DNA of 64,000 nt from Ciceribacter sp. L1K22 (GCF_017599385.1 NZ_JAGFPK010000001.1:312177-376176), one strand, 5' to 3'; positions 9,663 through 18,559 are shown, counted from the stretch's first letter. Notes: generated by a model not told the origin, from the letters alone. Translations and numbers: made by a program.

Positions 9663-10334
9663 ATGAACAAGGGGACGGTCCGGGATCGTATACAGGTTCT
9701 TGTCGTCGAGGACGACGCGCCGGTCCGCTGGCGCGTCTGCGATGCATTGCGCGGCGCGGAGGAATTCGCTGTCGAGGAGGCTGCCAATCTGGAGGAAGCC
9801 CGACAATTCCTCTCCGCCAATCCGGTCCGCGTGCTGCTCTCCGATTTGCGGTTGCCTGATGGCAGCGGCATAGACCTGATCCGCGCGGTGCGGCAGAAAT
9901 ACCCGGAGGCCGAGATCATGGTGATCTCGATCCTGGGCGACGAGGAAAGCGTGATCGCGGCCATTACCGCAGGTGCCAATGGCTACCTGCTGAAGGACGC
10001 ATTTCCTGCGGACGTGGTAGAGACCGTGCGCGATCTGGTCGCCGGCCATTCCCCGATCTCAGCCTCGATCGCCCGCTTCATCGTACGGCACAGCCAGGGC
10101 GCCGGTCGCAGCCAGGCCACGACCGCTCTCAATACTGCGAAGCTGACACCGCGCGAGATCGATATCCTGTGGGGTATCGCCAAGGGCTTCAGCTACTCCG
10201 ATATCGCCGACCATCTCGGCATCTCGCGACAGACGGTTCCCGGACACATCAAGAACATCTATCGCAAGCTCGAGGTCAACACACGCGGCGAAGCGGTGTT
10301 CGAAGCCGTGCAGCAGGGATTGATCAAACTATGA
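9663..10334 (+). CDS. NarL/FixJ-family response regulator
   Basis: A 223-residue regulator. The receiver domain (about 10-125) has the acidic pair EDD at 16-18, the phospho-acceptor Asp61 in LLSDLRLPDGSG, and the Lys of GYLLKD. A LuxR-type HTH follows (about 155-215: LTPREIDILWGIAKGFSYSDI, then ISRQTVPGHIKNIYRKL). The start at 9663 is preceded by an AGGGG about 6 nt upstream. The stop overlaps the start of the histidine kinase gene (ATGA), so the two form a translationally coupled two-component system placed directly behind the RND pump. Pump control is inferred from position only. Confidence 0.92.
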   Translation: MNKGTVRDRIQVLVVEDDAPVRWRVCDALRGAEEFAVEEAANLEEARQFLSANPVRVLLSDLRLPDGSGIDLIRAVRQKYPEAEIMVISILGDEESVIAAITAGANGYLLKDAFPADVVETVRDLVAGHSPISASIARFIVRHSQGAGRSQATTALNTAKLTPREIDILWGIAKGFSYSDIADHLGISRQTVPGHIKNIYRKLEVNTRGEAVFEAVQQGLIKL

Positions 10335-12223
10335 GCGAGACGGAGGCCGCAGCGTCCGTCGAGCGCCACCCGAGCCTGCGGAAGGCCCTGCTCTATTTGC
10401 CACTCCAGCTTATCGCCGTGCTTGCGGCTGTCCTGTTCTTCTCCGTCGATCTACCCCTGCCGTCGGAAACCTACCGTCTGGGTGCGATCATCAGAAGCGA
10501 CAGCGATGGACGGGAGCACGACGTGGCTCTGCCGGATCTCGTCGCCACACGCGACGGCGACAAGCAGGAACTCGCATACACTGCAACGTTCGAACGTCCG
10601 GCGCAAAGCCGCGAGGTGTGGTCGATCTTCATTCCGCGCTTCATCGTCGATGTCAGGGTGCTCGTGAACGGAGTCGAGATCGGCGACACCGGTGCCGATC
10701 CGTCTGCCGGCAAGGCGCAGCTCAACCTTCCTTTCCTCACCATCATTCCCGACACTGTGCTCAGGCCCGGCCCGAACGAAGTGCAGATCGCGCTGATCTC
10801 CGATCCCCCCATCGCCAAACATCTCGAAGCAATCTATGCCGGACCGGACCGGGAACTCAGGCCTTCCTACAACGCGCGTCTGCGCCTCTTCCAGACACTC
10901 CCCCTGATCTTCTTCGCGTGGCGTTTTCTGCTCGCCCTGCTGCTCGGGATGATCTGGCTCAGCCGACGTAAGGAGACTGCCTATGGGCTTCTCGCGCTGG
11001 CACTGGTCGCGGGCGTGATCCGGAATGCGCTCTTCTCCTTCGGGAGTGTCGAGGCGGTGCCGCTGATCGGTGTGCTCATCGTCGTGGAGAGCGTTCTGGT
11101 TGTTCCGTTCGCGCTGGCCCAGACCGGATATCGCTCCCGATGGTGGTGGCTGCTTCTGGCGCCGGCGCCGGTTTTTCTCGTCGCCGGCTTCATCGGTGAC
11201 GAGCGGGCGATCCAGTATTCCTTTCTCCTGCTCGGTCCACCGACGGTCATGGCCCACGCCGTCATCGTTTGGTCGCTGTTCACGCGGTCGGCGATAGAGA
11301 AGGGAGACGGCGCCAGCTTCCTGATGGGAACCGCCATGACCATCGTCATGGCGGGCATGGGGCATGATCTGCTCGCCCTGTTCAACCTGCTGCCAGGCGG
11401 CAAATACTTCTATGCTTCGCTGTCCTACTCCGCGATTCTGATCGCCTTCGGCACGCTGCTGGCCGCGCGGTTCGTGCAGGCTCTCAACCGGATCGACGGG
11501 TTCGCCAACCAGCTGATGGTGAAGATAACCGAAGCCGAACAGAAGCTGCGGCAAAGCTTCGCGCGCGAGCAGGCGCGCGACAGGGCCGAAGCACTCGCCC
11601 AAGAGCGGGACCGCCTGATGCGCGACCTGCACGACGGGCTTGGAGGACAACTCGTCCGCATCGTCGCGCTCAGCGAGCGCCATGGCAGCGACACCGGCAA
11701 GATCGGCGAGGCGGCACGCGCGGCCTTGAAGGACCTCAGGCTGGTGATCGACGCGATGGAGGATGTCGACGGAGACCTGCTTCTTGCCCTCGCCTCCTGG
11801 CGGGAACGCACCGACATGCAGCTTCGTGCCCACCAGATCACGCTCGACTGGCAGGTGCGGACGACAGACATGAACCTGACTTTCCCGGAACTTCGCCCCT
11901 GGCACGTGATCCAGATCGTGCGATTGATGGACGAAGCCGTGACCAATGCCGTCAAACACGCCGTAGCAAAGACGATTTCGGTCATCCTGCGGACAGCGGA
12001 GGGAGCAGAGGGCGCACCCGCCTTGCATATTACCATTCGCGACGACGGACGCGGCTTCGATCAGGCCGCTGCGACGACGGCTTCGACAGGCTTCGGCCTT
12101 TCAAACATGCGCAAACGCGCCATGCTCTGCGGCGCCACCCTGACGATCGACAGCGGGCCCTATGGCACGGCCGTCGATATCGCATTGCCGAGGATTTTTC
12201 CCGCGACACCCGGATCCGGCTGA
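10331..12223 (+). CDS. Sensor histidine kinase, 7TM type with HisKA_3 domain
   Basis: A 630-residue membrane kinase. One N-terminal TM helix is followed by a periplasmic beta-rich domain (about 45-180) resembling the jelly-roll domains of 7TM-DISM sensors, then about seven hydrophobic helices (about 190-390). A short coiled coil (ITEAEQKLRQSFAREQARDRAE) leads into the HisKA_3 motif DLHDGLGGQLV with the phospho-accepting His434, and an HATPase_c domain (NAVKHA, DDGRGF, GFGLSNMRKRA). This type partners NarL-family regulators, which fits the overlapping upstream gene. The periplasmic domain presumably senses an envelope ligand or stress linked to the pump. Confidence 0.9.
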   Translation: MSETEAAASVERHPSLRKALLYLPLQLIAVLAAVLFFSVDLPLPSETYRLGAIIRSDSDGREHDVALPDLVATRDGDKQELAYTATFERPAQSREVWSIFIPRFIVDVRVLVNGVEIGDTGADPSAGKAQLNLPFLTIIPDTVLRPGPNEVQIALISDPPIAKHLEAIYAGPDRELRPSYNARLRLFQTLPLIFFAWRFLLALLLGMIWLSRRKETAYGLLALALVAGVIRNALFSFGSVEAVPLIGVLIVVESVLVVPFALAQTGYRSRWWWLLLAPAPVFLVAGFIGDERAIQYSFLLLGPPTVMAHAVIVWSLFTRSAIEKGDGASFLMGTAMTIVMAGMGHDLLALFNLLPGGKYFYASLSYSAILIAFGTLLAARFVQALNRIDGFANQLMVKITEAEQKLRQSFAREQARDRAEALAQERDRLMRDLHDGLGGQLVRIVALSERHGSDTGKIGEAARAALKDLRLVIDAMEDVDGDLLLALASWRERTDMQLRAHQITLDWQVRTTDMNLTFPELRPWHVIQIVRLMDEAVTNAVKHAVAKTISVILRTAEGAEGAPALHITIRDDGRGFDQAAATTASTGFGLSNMRKRAMLCGATLTIDSGPYGTAVDIALPRIFPATPGSG

Positions 12224-12258
12224 AGGCATCAGGCGTCCGAAACGGGCTCAAGCAATGC

Positions 12259-12332
12259 TCGACGCCCGGCATGGAGTGGGGGCTCCGCCGCGACTGTGGA
12301 CGGCAGCGCGGCTGATCTATGCCGGGCGTCGA
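12259..12332. repeat. 14-bp perfect inverted repeat in the intergenic gap
   Basis: TCGACGCCCGGCAT at 12259-12272 is repeated in inverted orientation at 12319-12332, with a 46-bp spacer. A smaller stem GGAGCGA/TCGCTCC follows at 12335-12356. Neither has a T tract. It resembles the palindromic intergenic elements scattered in rhizobial genomes, but only a genome-wide search would show whether it is repeated. Confidence 0.45.
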
Positions 12333-12396
12333 CCGGAGCGAGTGGAGAGTCGCTCCGTTTCCTGGATTTGAGGGTGGTTTGGGCAATGCAGGGAAA

Positions 12397-12720
12397 TCAG
12401 CGGATCCCAAGCCGGTTGACCGGTCCGCCACGATTGGCCGGAGTGCCGGCGGGACCCGGAACACAGCCGACAGGATAACCCGGACGCGTGCAGTAGACGG
12501 CGGCTCCGGCAGGACGAGCGACGCAGCCGACGGGGTAACCCGGGCGCGTGCAGTACACGACAGGCGCAGGCCGCGCGACGCAGCCTTTCGGCACGCCGAC
12601 TGCCTTGCAGTAGACGACCGCATGTGCCGGCTGCGGTTCGACGCTAACGCCGGTGACGAGGGCAAGCGCCGCTATTGCCAAAGCGGTGCAGGCGCGTCGA
12701 TGCGATGTCATGCTTATCAT
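12397..12720 (-). CDS. Small exported protein with three Cys-containing repeats
   Basis: A 107-residue protein of unknown function. A signal peptide covers residues 1 to about 33 (hydrophobic core ALAIAALALVTGVSV, ending AHA). The mature part is three near-identical units of about 19-20 residues: VVYCKAVGVPKGCVARPA, VVYCTRPGYPVGCVARPA and AVYCTRPGYPVGCVPGPA, each with two cysteines nine residues apart. The ATG at 12720 has GGAGGG at 7 nt, which decides it over ATGs on either side. Six evenly spaced Cys in an exported protein suggest intra-unit disulfides. It stands alone between the kinase gene and the AGE isomerase gene. Confidence 0.75.
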   Translation of the reverse strand: MISMTSHRRACTALAIAALALVTGVSVEPQPAHAVVYCKAVGVPKGCVARPAPVVYCTRPGYPVGCVARPAGAAVYCTRPGYPVGCVPGPAGTPANRGGPVNRLGIR

Positions 12721-12834
12721 GGCTGGTCCCTCCACAGGTCTGGCTGCGCGTCCGGCGCGAGCGTCATCCGATGGACCAGACTATGCGGCCGAACCCTGCG
12801 TTGCGGAATGCCATAAACATGGGGGCTCGCCGGC

Positions 12835-14055
12835 CTAGCCGGCTTCCTGCAGACGCTCCAGCCGCTTTACGGCCCAGTCGAACTCCAGGATGGCGCAGAC
12901 GATGTGGTAGAACGTGCTTGCCGGCGCAGGCTCGTCGATCATCGGAGCATCAGCCGGCCACTTGTCCCACCAGAGCCCCTTGATGGGGGTCGCGAGGAAT
13001 GGCTCCAGCGCATCGAGCGCCCGGTGGGCCGAGGCCACATACCGCTCCCGCTCCGCCGCGTTGCCAAGCAAAGCGAGGCGCACCGCCGCTTTCAGCCACT
13101 CGGTCTGCGGCCACAGCCGCGCCATGGCGTTGTGCACCGTAAAGTCGTCGTAAAGGCTCATGATCGCCACCTGGCGGTCCGCGCAGATGCCGTGGGCCTC
13201 GCCGATGTCGAAAAGACGTCGGGCCCTGGCAAGGGCATCGCCGTTTTGGCGCCGCTCGCCCCAGCGGGCGAGCAGCCAAGCCCATTCGAACTGGTGTCCC
13301 GGCTCGACGATACGGCCTTTTTCGCCGGGCATGGGGCGCCAGTTCAAATCGAAGAACTCCCGCAAGGCTCCGGTTTCGCCATCGATGAACCGTGTCAAGG
13401 CCAGATCGGCGATTTCATCGACCAGGGCGGCCCAGCGGACGCTGCTATTAGGCACGTCCTCCCAAGCCATCGCTGCCTCGAAGAGATGCATATGCGGGTT
13501 GGAGCAGAGCGGTTCTTTCGGCGGCATGGCTTCGTGGAAGCCGGCCTCCGGATGCGCGTAGACCTGCTTCAACCGGTCGAGAATGCCGAGTGCATAAAGC
13601 TCCCGCTCGGCGGCCCGCGAAGGCTCGGCCGTGGCCACGGCCGCCGCCGCGAAAAGCGCGAAGGCCTGGTTGTAAAGATCGAAGGACGGATCGATCAACA
13701 CGCCCTCGGCATTGGCGAGACTGCCGTAGAGGCCATCCTCCAGCCTGTAGGTCGCATCGAACCACGACAATCCTTCTTCGACTGCGGCAGGCCATGGCCC
13801 GTTCCAACCGGCAGCGCCAGACATGGCGTAGCAATAGACCTGCCGCGGCTGGACCCTGGCCCGCCGGTCATCGCCGAACACGGGCTCACCGTCCTGACCC
13901 AACCGCTCGAAGAACCCCCCGCCGGATGCCGCGCCCTTCTCCCACCAGAACGGCAGGGCGGCGGTTTCAAGCCAGGCGTGGAGGTGAGTGGAGCGGGCGG
14001 TGAGGTCGGTAAAGTCGGGGGGGGTGTGGTCTGAAAGGGGCGTGACGTCGGGCAT
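12835..14055 (-). CDS. AGE-family sugar epimerase/isomerase
   Basis: A 406-residue protein of the N-acylglucosamine 2-epimerase superfamily, an (alpha/alpha)6-barrel. Family traits visible are PFWWEKGA near the N-terminus, FGDDRRARVQPRQVYCYAM, NPHMHLFEAAMAW, the EPGHQFEWAWLL segment with the catalytic-type His, and WWDKW near the C-terminus. These match bacterial mannose isomerase / aldose-ketose isomerase members more than true GlcNAc epimerases, so mannose-fructose interconversion is plausible but unproven. The ATG at 14055 follows AAGGAG at 5 nt, and the longer frame start is therefore rejected. No obvious operon partner. Confidence 0.85.
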   Translation of the reverse strand: MPDVTPLSDHTPPDFTDLTARSTHLHAWLETAALPFWWEKGAASGGGFFERLGQDGEPVFGDDRRARVQPRQVYCYAMSGAAGWNGPWPAAVEEGLSWFDATYRLEDGLYGSLANAEGVLIDPSFDLYNQAFALFAAAAVATAEPSRAAERELYALGILDRLKQVYAHPEAGFHEAMPPKEPLCSNPHMHLFEAAMAWEDVPNSSVRWAALVDEIADLALTRFIDGETGALREFFDLNWRPMPGEKGRIVEPGHQFEWAWLLARWGERRQNGDALARARRLFDIGEAHGICADRQVAIMSLYDDFTVHNAMARLWPQTEWLKAAVRLALLGNAAERERYVASAHRALDALEPFLATPIKGLWWDKWPADAPMIDEPAPASTFYHIVCAILEFDWAVKRLERLQEAG

Positions 14056-14399
14056 GGTGCTCCTTATTGTGGGGGATGACAACGGAGGAATTTTGCATGG
14101 GGATCAACCAACCGGAACTGCGATTATGCAAAACTCTACACGGGCGTGTTGGTTTCCGGAGGGCCGAATATGTCCCAGGAACCCAAACGAGCTAATTCGC
14201 GACCGTAACAGCGTGCAGGTGCGATTGCCAACCGCGCCTAGCACCATAATGCTGGGCTGTTTTCCTCATGAGGAGCGCCAAAGGCAGTTTTTGTGGCTAA
14301 TCTTTCATTTGTCGCCGTTCAACGATATCAAGGACCCATCGCGCGGCGCTATGTGACAATGATTTGTAGCGACGTGGGCCAACATATGCAGAAAATCGA
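14056..14399. other. 344-bp gene-free stretch at the edge of the polysaccharide island
   Basis: No credible gene, RNA or repeat was found here. Base composition falls toward AT from about 14090 onward, marking the boundary between the GC-rich chromosomal backbone (AGE isomerase) and the capsule genes. It must contain the promoter of the first KpsC-like gene, but I see no convincing -35/-10 pair. No copy of the tRNA-Phe 3' end was recognised. Confidence 0.6.
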
Positions 14400-15680
14400 A
14401 TGACTACTCGCATAAAAAAAGTACCCACCTTCGCCTTTCACGTGGTCGGATGGAAGAAAGACGTCTTTGCGAGTTATTTCCCGGATAGGAAATTTATATA
14501 TTTACCCTTGAAAGTTGATGATTTTGCGTTCCGGAAGAAATGGGTCCCCAAAATAAATAGAATGCCAGAGGCTGAGATATTTGTCTGGGGGCAGAATTCC
14601 CCCCCAAGTCTTGACGCCTTTCTGGAAGCGACAGGATTGCCGTGCTACTTCATTGAGGATGGCTTTCTGAGATCATTCCGACCCAATGCAAGCCGGACTC
14701 CTCCTTTATCGCTCGCGCTAGACCGGCAACGACCCTACTTCGACAGTAGGGGCCCTTGCGATCTCGAAAGCTTGCTAGAAACGCATGAGTTTACCCAAGA
14801 TCCCAATCTTCTGAAGCGAGCGAGACAGGGAATCGATCTGATCGTCGGGGGAGGTATCAGCAAATACAACTCCGTCTCCACCCGAAGTCTGAATGATATA
14901 CTCGGGGAAAAGGACAGGAGGCGCATTCTCGTCCTCGGACAGGTGGAGGACGACGCGTCCATCCGATTTGGCTGCGCCCGAACATGCACCAACAACGACC
15001 TTGTCAGGCTTGCCGCCGAGGAAAATCCCGACGCTCAGATCATATACAAGCCACATCCGGACGTGCTGAACGGGCTTAGGGAGGCTCAGTCCGATCCAGC
15101 CGATGTCGAAGACATTTCCGTCGTCATCCGAGAAAACATTCCCCTGTCACGGTCGTTCGATACGATCGACAAGGCTTATACGATTACATCGCTGGCAGGC
15201 TTCGAAGCTTTAATGCGCGGCATTCCGCTTACCGTAGTCGGCTGCCCCTTTTACGCCGGCTGGGGTCTGACGGATGACCGGCAGCCAAATCCCCGTCGGA
15301 CACGAAAGAGAAGTATCGAAGAGGTATTTGCCGCCGCCTATATCCTCTATCCCGCCTATTTCGATCCACACACCGGTCAACGCATTACATTCGAACAAGC
15401 GGTCGACTGGATCAAGGTGCGGCTTGAGAAACCCGATCATGTCGATGAGTTTGAGGATCTCCAACTTATGTGGGAAGCTTGGGGGCCATATGGTTTGATG
15501 GGATGGCGACATCTGCTGAGATACATAGTCGCACCCCTGATCGGGCGTCTGGGTAACGAGAAAGACGTTAAACGCTACAACGACAGTCCCATTCGTTTTT
15601 TCAGGGAACTTACATCGCCCCGAATGCGCCTGCTGGGACGTGTATTGTATCCATTCGACCCGCCGCGGCGAAGGCGGTGA
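14400..15680 (+). CDS. KpsC-like single-module capsular polysaccharide Kdo transferase
   Basis: A 426-residue protein of the Capsule_synth family (KpsC/LipA). E. coli KpsC carries two related modules that add the beta-Kdo linker to the phospholipid anchor of capsule; this protein is one module. Seen motifs are FIEDGFLRS (Glu86), PLSLALDRQRPYFD, GGGISKYN, ILVLGQVEDDASI, IIYKPHPDV (Lys217), TSLAGFEALMRGIP and CPFYAGWGLTDDR. There is no good ribosome-binding site before the ATG at 14400, and a stop codon lies only about 30 bp upstream in frame. Its codon use and AT content differ from the flanking genes. A close paralogue sits at 17345-18559. Confidence 0.85.
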   Translation: MTTRIKKVPTFAFHVVGWKKDVFASYFPDRKFIYLPLKVDDFAFRKKWVPKINRMPEAEIFVWGQNSPPSLDAFLEATGLPCYFIEDGFLRSFRPNASRTPPLSLALDRQRPYFDSRGPCDLESLLETHEFTQDPNLLKRARQGIDLIVGGGISKYNSVSTRSLNDILGEKDRRRILVLGQVEDDASIRFGCARTCTNNDLVRLAAEENPDAQIIYKPHPDVLNGLREAQSDPADVEDISVVIRENIPLSRSFDTIDKAYTITSLAGFEALMRGIPLTVVGCPFYAGWGLTDDRQPNPRRTRKRSIEEVFAAAYILYPAYFDPHTGQRITFEQAVDWIKVRLEKPDHVDEFEDLQLMWEAWGPYGLMGWRHLLRYIVAPLIGRLGNEKDVKRYNDSPIRFFRELTSPRMRLLGRVLYPFDPPRRRR

Positions 15681-15762
15681 CGTTTCAGTACACTCTCAAG
15701 GACAACGGCCGTTGACGGCACATCGTCCGCCTCCCACGTGGAGCCGGCTACTGACCCACTGG

Positions 15763-17271
15763 CTACCGTGAACGGTCCGGGTCGAAGCGCAGCAACGGGC
15801 GACCCAACTCCACACCATATCGATCGAAGGCAGGATCCAGCGATGTGGTAGACGCGACAAATACGTCACCTGACGCGGCCTCATAGGGCGATGACATCTC
15901 AAAGACGGCGGAAACCCCCAGAAGGCTGGCCAGCTTGTCTTTTCCGTAAGTGGCGACCAGATCATCGCTAGCCGTTACGGAGGAGGGATAGAAGATGTCA
16001 GTCGATGGGTCGTTTACCCTGATGCCTAATCGCATCGGAGCCTGGTGGACGGAAAGAATGCTATCGAGAGCGCCTTTGATCCTCTCCAAGGATTTTCCGT
16101 CGATACCGAATTCCGCATCGGAGAACTCGCGACTGGCCCACGAAAGACAGGTTTTCGACATCGGCTGACGTCCACTTTCCAAGAGCCGGTCTGCTTTCAT
16201 ACTGAACTCCAGGCCGGAACGCGCGATCGCGATATCGGTATTCTCCCAGATGCTCGGCAAATCAATATACTTCATCGCAATGCTCGGCACCTCCATCAAC
16301 CGGGCCTCAAATAGCATCGTGCTGTTGACCGAGCAGACTATGTCCGCGTGGGCAATAGTCTCCTCCGGTGTCAGAATATATTGACCGGCGATGTCTACGG
16401 ACACATTTCTAGCCTTACTCAATCGGTTCCAGACAAAGTCGGGCAGTATCTGCTCCCGTGCCGGCGGCGTGCGGACGATCAAGTGATGACCACGTTCCGT
16501 GCTATACCGAAGAACATCACTGACGGCGGCCGCTTGTCGCTGGCGTGCTTCCACCTTGTCAGCGTAGTTGTCCATCGGCTGCATGGCGAAGACTAGGATT
16601 TTAGCAGCCTCGGGGATGCCGAACAGAGACTTGAATTGCTCCGTTGTGAGGATCGGCCGATATCTCACGTCAAAATCCAGTTTAGGTGATCCTACTTTGG
16701 TCAGCCGTTGGGAAGGGTAGCCTCTTTCGGCAAAGATTTTTTTTTGAAGCTCGCCCCAGCAGAGTACGTGATCCACCAAAGGCGCGTTGGTTTTGCGACG
16801 CTTTTGGGTGTAATAGGTGTCTTGCGTCGAAAATACGCTTTCATGTGGAATGAGGACCGTTGCTATGCCAAGGCTTCGGCAAGCAAAAACGATTTCCCTG
16901 AGCGGCGCGGTCCAGTCGAGCGTAAATATCACGAGTTTCAGTCCAGCCTGCTTCAAGCTTGTGAGTCGGGCAAGAACAAGGCGGCGAAAGCGCACCGGTT
17001 CTCTTTCCGCCGCCTGGGTGATGGCCCGCCGGCTCGTAGGATCGGACTGTCCGGAAAACAGCTGCAGATCAACGAAATCGAGGTGAGGACACGCGGCTAT
17101 AACCCGCGAAATCAGGACATCGCTGTGTTCGGGTATCCATCTCACATACCCGACCAAGGGAGCTCCTGTGGGCCGGGGATTGTCGATCGGATTAACCGTG
17201 ACTTGCCATCCGGCAAACCAATCCTGCGCATCGGGACCGCCGTCGCTCGCAAATTGATCCGTATTCCACAT
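15763..17271 (-). CDS. GT-B-like polysaccharide biosynthesis protein
   Basis: A 502-residue cytoplasmic protein, not recognised to a named gene. It resembles GT-B glycosyltransferases of capsule and CDP-glycerol type: an N-terminal Rossmann half with FTLDWTAPLREIVFACRSLG and IPHESVFSTQDTYYT, a linker with VDHVLCWGELQKKIF and VGSPKLDFD, and a C-terminal half with VFAMQPMDNYAD, HHLIVRTPP and an AHADIVCSVNSTMLFEARLM segment typical of donor-binding sites. I chose the ATG at 17271. The frame stays open to 17418, but that would overlap the divergent KpsC-like gene. It is convergent with the first KpsC-like gene. A role in extending the same polysaccharide is inferred from context. Confidence 0.65.
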   Translation of the reverse strand: MWNTDQFASDGGPDAQDWFAGWQVTVNPIDNPRPTGAPLVGYVRWIPEHSDVLISRVIAACPHLDFVDLQLFSGQSDPTSRRAITQAAEREPVRFRRLVLARLTSLKQAGLKLVIFTLDWTAPLREIVFACRSLGIATVLIPHESVFSTQDTYYTQKRRKTNAPLVDHVLCWGELQKKIFAERGYPSQRLTKVGSPKLDFDVRYRPILTTEQFKSLFGIPEAAKILVFAMQPMDNYADKVEARQRQAAAVSDVLRYSTERGHHLIVRTPPAREQILPDFVWNRLSKARNVSVDIAGQYILTPEETIAHADIVCSVNSTMLFEARLMEVPSIAMKYIDLPSIWENTDIAIARSGLEFSMKADRLLESGRQPMSKTCLSWASREFSDAEFGIDGKSLERIKGALDSILSVHQAPMRLGIRVNDPSTDIFYPSSVTASDDLVATYGKDKLASLLGVSAVFEMSSPYEAASGDVFVASTTSLDPAFDRYGVELGRPLLRFDPDRSR

Positions 17272-17344
17272 ATTCTTTTCTTGCGGTTTGCCGACTATCG
17301 TTGCATCGGAATCTTTCAAAGAATCGGGCTTATAGCAGACAGGG

Positions 17345-18559
17345 ATGGAATCGGCGATGACAATTGGGATCGAGATAAGGAGACTGTTGTTGCTGTCCTG
17401 GCGATGGGTATTTGGCAAAAAAAAGAAGGGCGTCTCCTTACCGCAGAGCCTCCGTCCGTTTCTCGACAGCGCCGGCTGGAAGTCGGAAGCGAAGCCGAGG
17501 GTGTTTGCCTTTCACTTCGATGATCGGAAATCCTATATCCCATCATGGTTTCCGGGCTCTGAGGTGCTGATTATGGGCATGACGATGCCCAATACCCTGT
17601 TCCAACGAAACTTTGCCGAAGCCCTGCTGTCAAACCCCGACTCTGAGATCCTGACCTGGGGCTACCGCGCGAAACCCTGGGTCTACGAATTCGCCCGAGA
17701 ACATGGGGTGCCGCTTACCTACTGCGAGGACGGGTTCATCCGCAGCACTGGACTCGGTAACGAGCGGCAGCAACCTCTCTCGCTCTGCTTCGATCGCCAG
17801 GGACTCTATTTCGATGCGACCCGTCCCTCGGATCTGGAAACGATCCTCCAGAACTACGACTTCGATGCGGATCGACAACTGATGCGGAGGGCGTCTGATT
17901 GCCGCGACAAGCTCATTTCCATGGGACTCAGCAAATATAATTTCGCGCCGACTTTCGATGTTGAAGTCGTGTACGGACCTAAGACCGCCCGGAGAATCCT
18001 CGTTGTGGGGCAGGTGGAGACGGACGCATCGATCAAATACGGTTGCGACAGGCCGATCGACAACAACGATGTGGTGCGCCTCGCCAAAGCCGAAAATCCT
18101 GACGCGCAGATCATCTACAAGCCCCACCCGGATGTCCTGTTCGGCTCTCGCAATAAAGTTTCGGAGCCGGACGATGTGAGGGACATCGCCACGATAGTGA
18201 CAGAGCGCATTCCGCTCCCCGATGCCCTCCGGACCGTGGATCACGTTTACACGATCACCTCTCTTGGCGGTTTCGAGGCGCTGCTGCGGGGTATTCCCGT
18301 AACGACGCTGGGGTGCCCTTTCTATTCTGGCTGGGGCATAACGGACGATCGCCAGCTCTGCCCTCGAAGAACGCGAAAGCTGAACGTGCTGCAAATCTTC
18401 GCCGCGGCATATATGCTCTACCCGACATATCGCGATCCCTTCACGCATGAGAAAATCGATATAGAGCGCGCCATCGAGCTTATGCAAGAATTGCTTGCGG
18501 CCCGCAGGGCGGGCGTGGACAAGACACCTGCGGCGACCTTAGCCGCAACGGTCGCGTGA
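17345..18559 (+). CDS. KpsC-like single-module capsular polysaccharide Kdo transferase (second copy)
   Basis: A 404-residue paralogue of the protein at 14400-15680. It carries the same ordered motifs: YCEDGFIRSTGLG (Glu128), PLSLCFDRQGLYFD, MGLSKYN, ILVVGQVETDASIKYG, IIYKPHPDV (Lys259), TSLGGFEALLRGIP and CPFYSGWGITDDR. The GLG after the EDGFIRS motif, present in E. coli KpsC modules as I recall them, is missing from the other copy. Together the two could supply the two activities that one fused KpsC provides elsewhere. A start at 17357 is also possible because neither ATG has a strong ribosome-binding site. The stop overlaps a GTG start of the next gene. Confidence 0.85.
   Translation: MESAMTIGIEIRRLLLLSWRWVFGKKKKGVSLPQSLRPFLDSAGWKSEAKPRVFAFHFDDRKSYIPSWFPGSEVLIMGMTMPNTLFQRNFAEALLSNPDSEILTWGYRAKPWVYEFAREHGVPLTYCEDGFIRSTGLGNERQQPLSLCFDRQGLYFDATRPSDLETILQNYDFDADRQLMRRASDCRDKLISMGLSKYNFAPTFDVEVVYGPKTARRILVVGQVETDASIKYGCDRPIDNNDVVRLAKAENPDAQIIYKPHPDVLFGSRNKVSEPDDVRDIATIVTERIPLPDALRTVDHVYTITSLGGFEALLRGIPVTTLGCPFYSGWGITDDRQLCPRRTRKLNVLQIFAAAYMLYPTYRDPFTHEKIDIERAIELMQELLAARRAGVDKTPAATLAATVA

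Noticed and set aside
7223..9979. A 918-codon open frame antisense to the RND pump gene
   Set aside because: It mirrors the pump coding sequence, its composition is that of a high-GC antisense frame, and it has no recognisable domain or ribosome-binding site.
10451..12028. A 525-codon open frame antisense to the sensor kinase gene
   Set aside because: An antisense shadow of a gene with clear family motifs on the other strand.
13988..14356. A 122-codon frame across the AGE isomerase start and the gap to the capsule genes
   Set aside because: It overlaps the well-supported isomerase start and promoter, and its composition changes midway; no homologue recognised.
14056..14399. Search for a direct repeat of the tRNA-Phe 3' end as the far island boundary
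   Set aside because: No stretch matching the tRNA 3' end was seen by eye, so attL/attR sites cannot be claimed.
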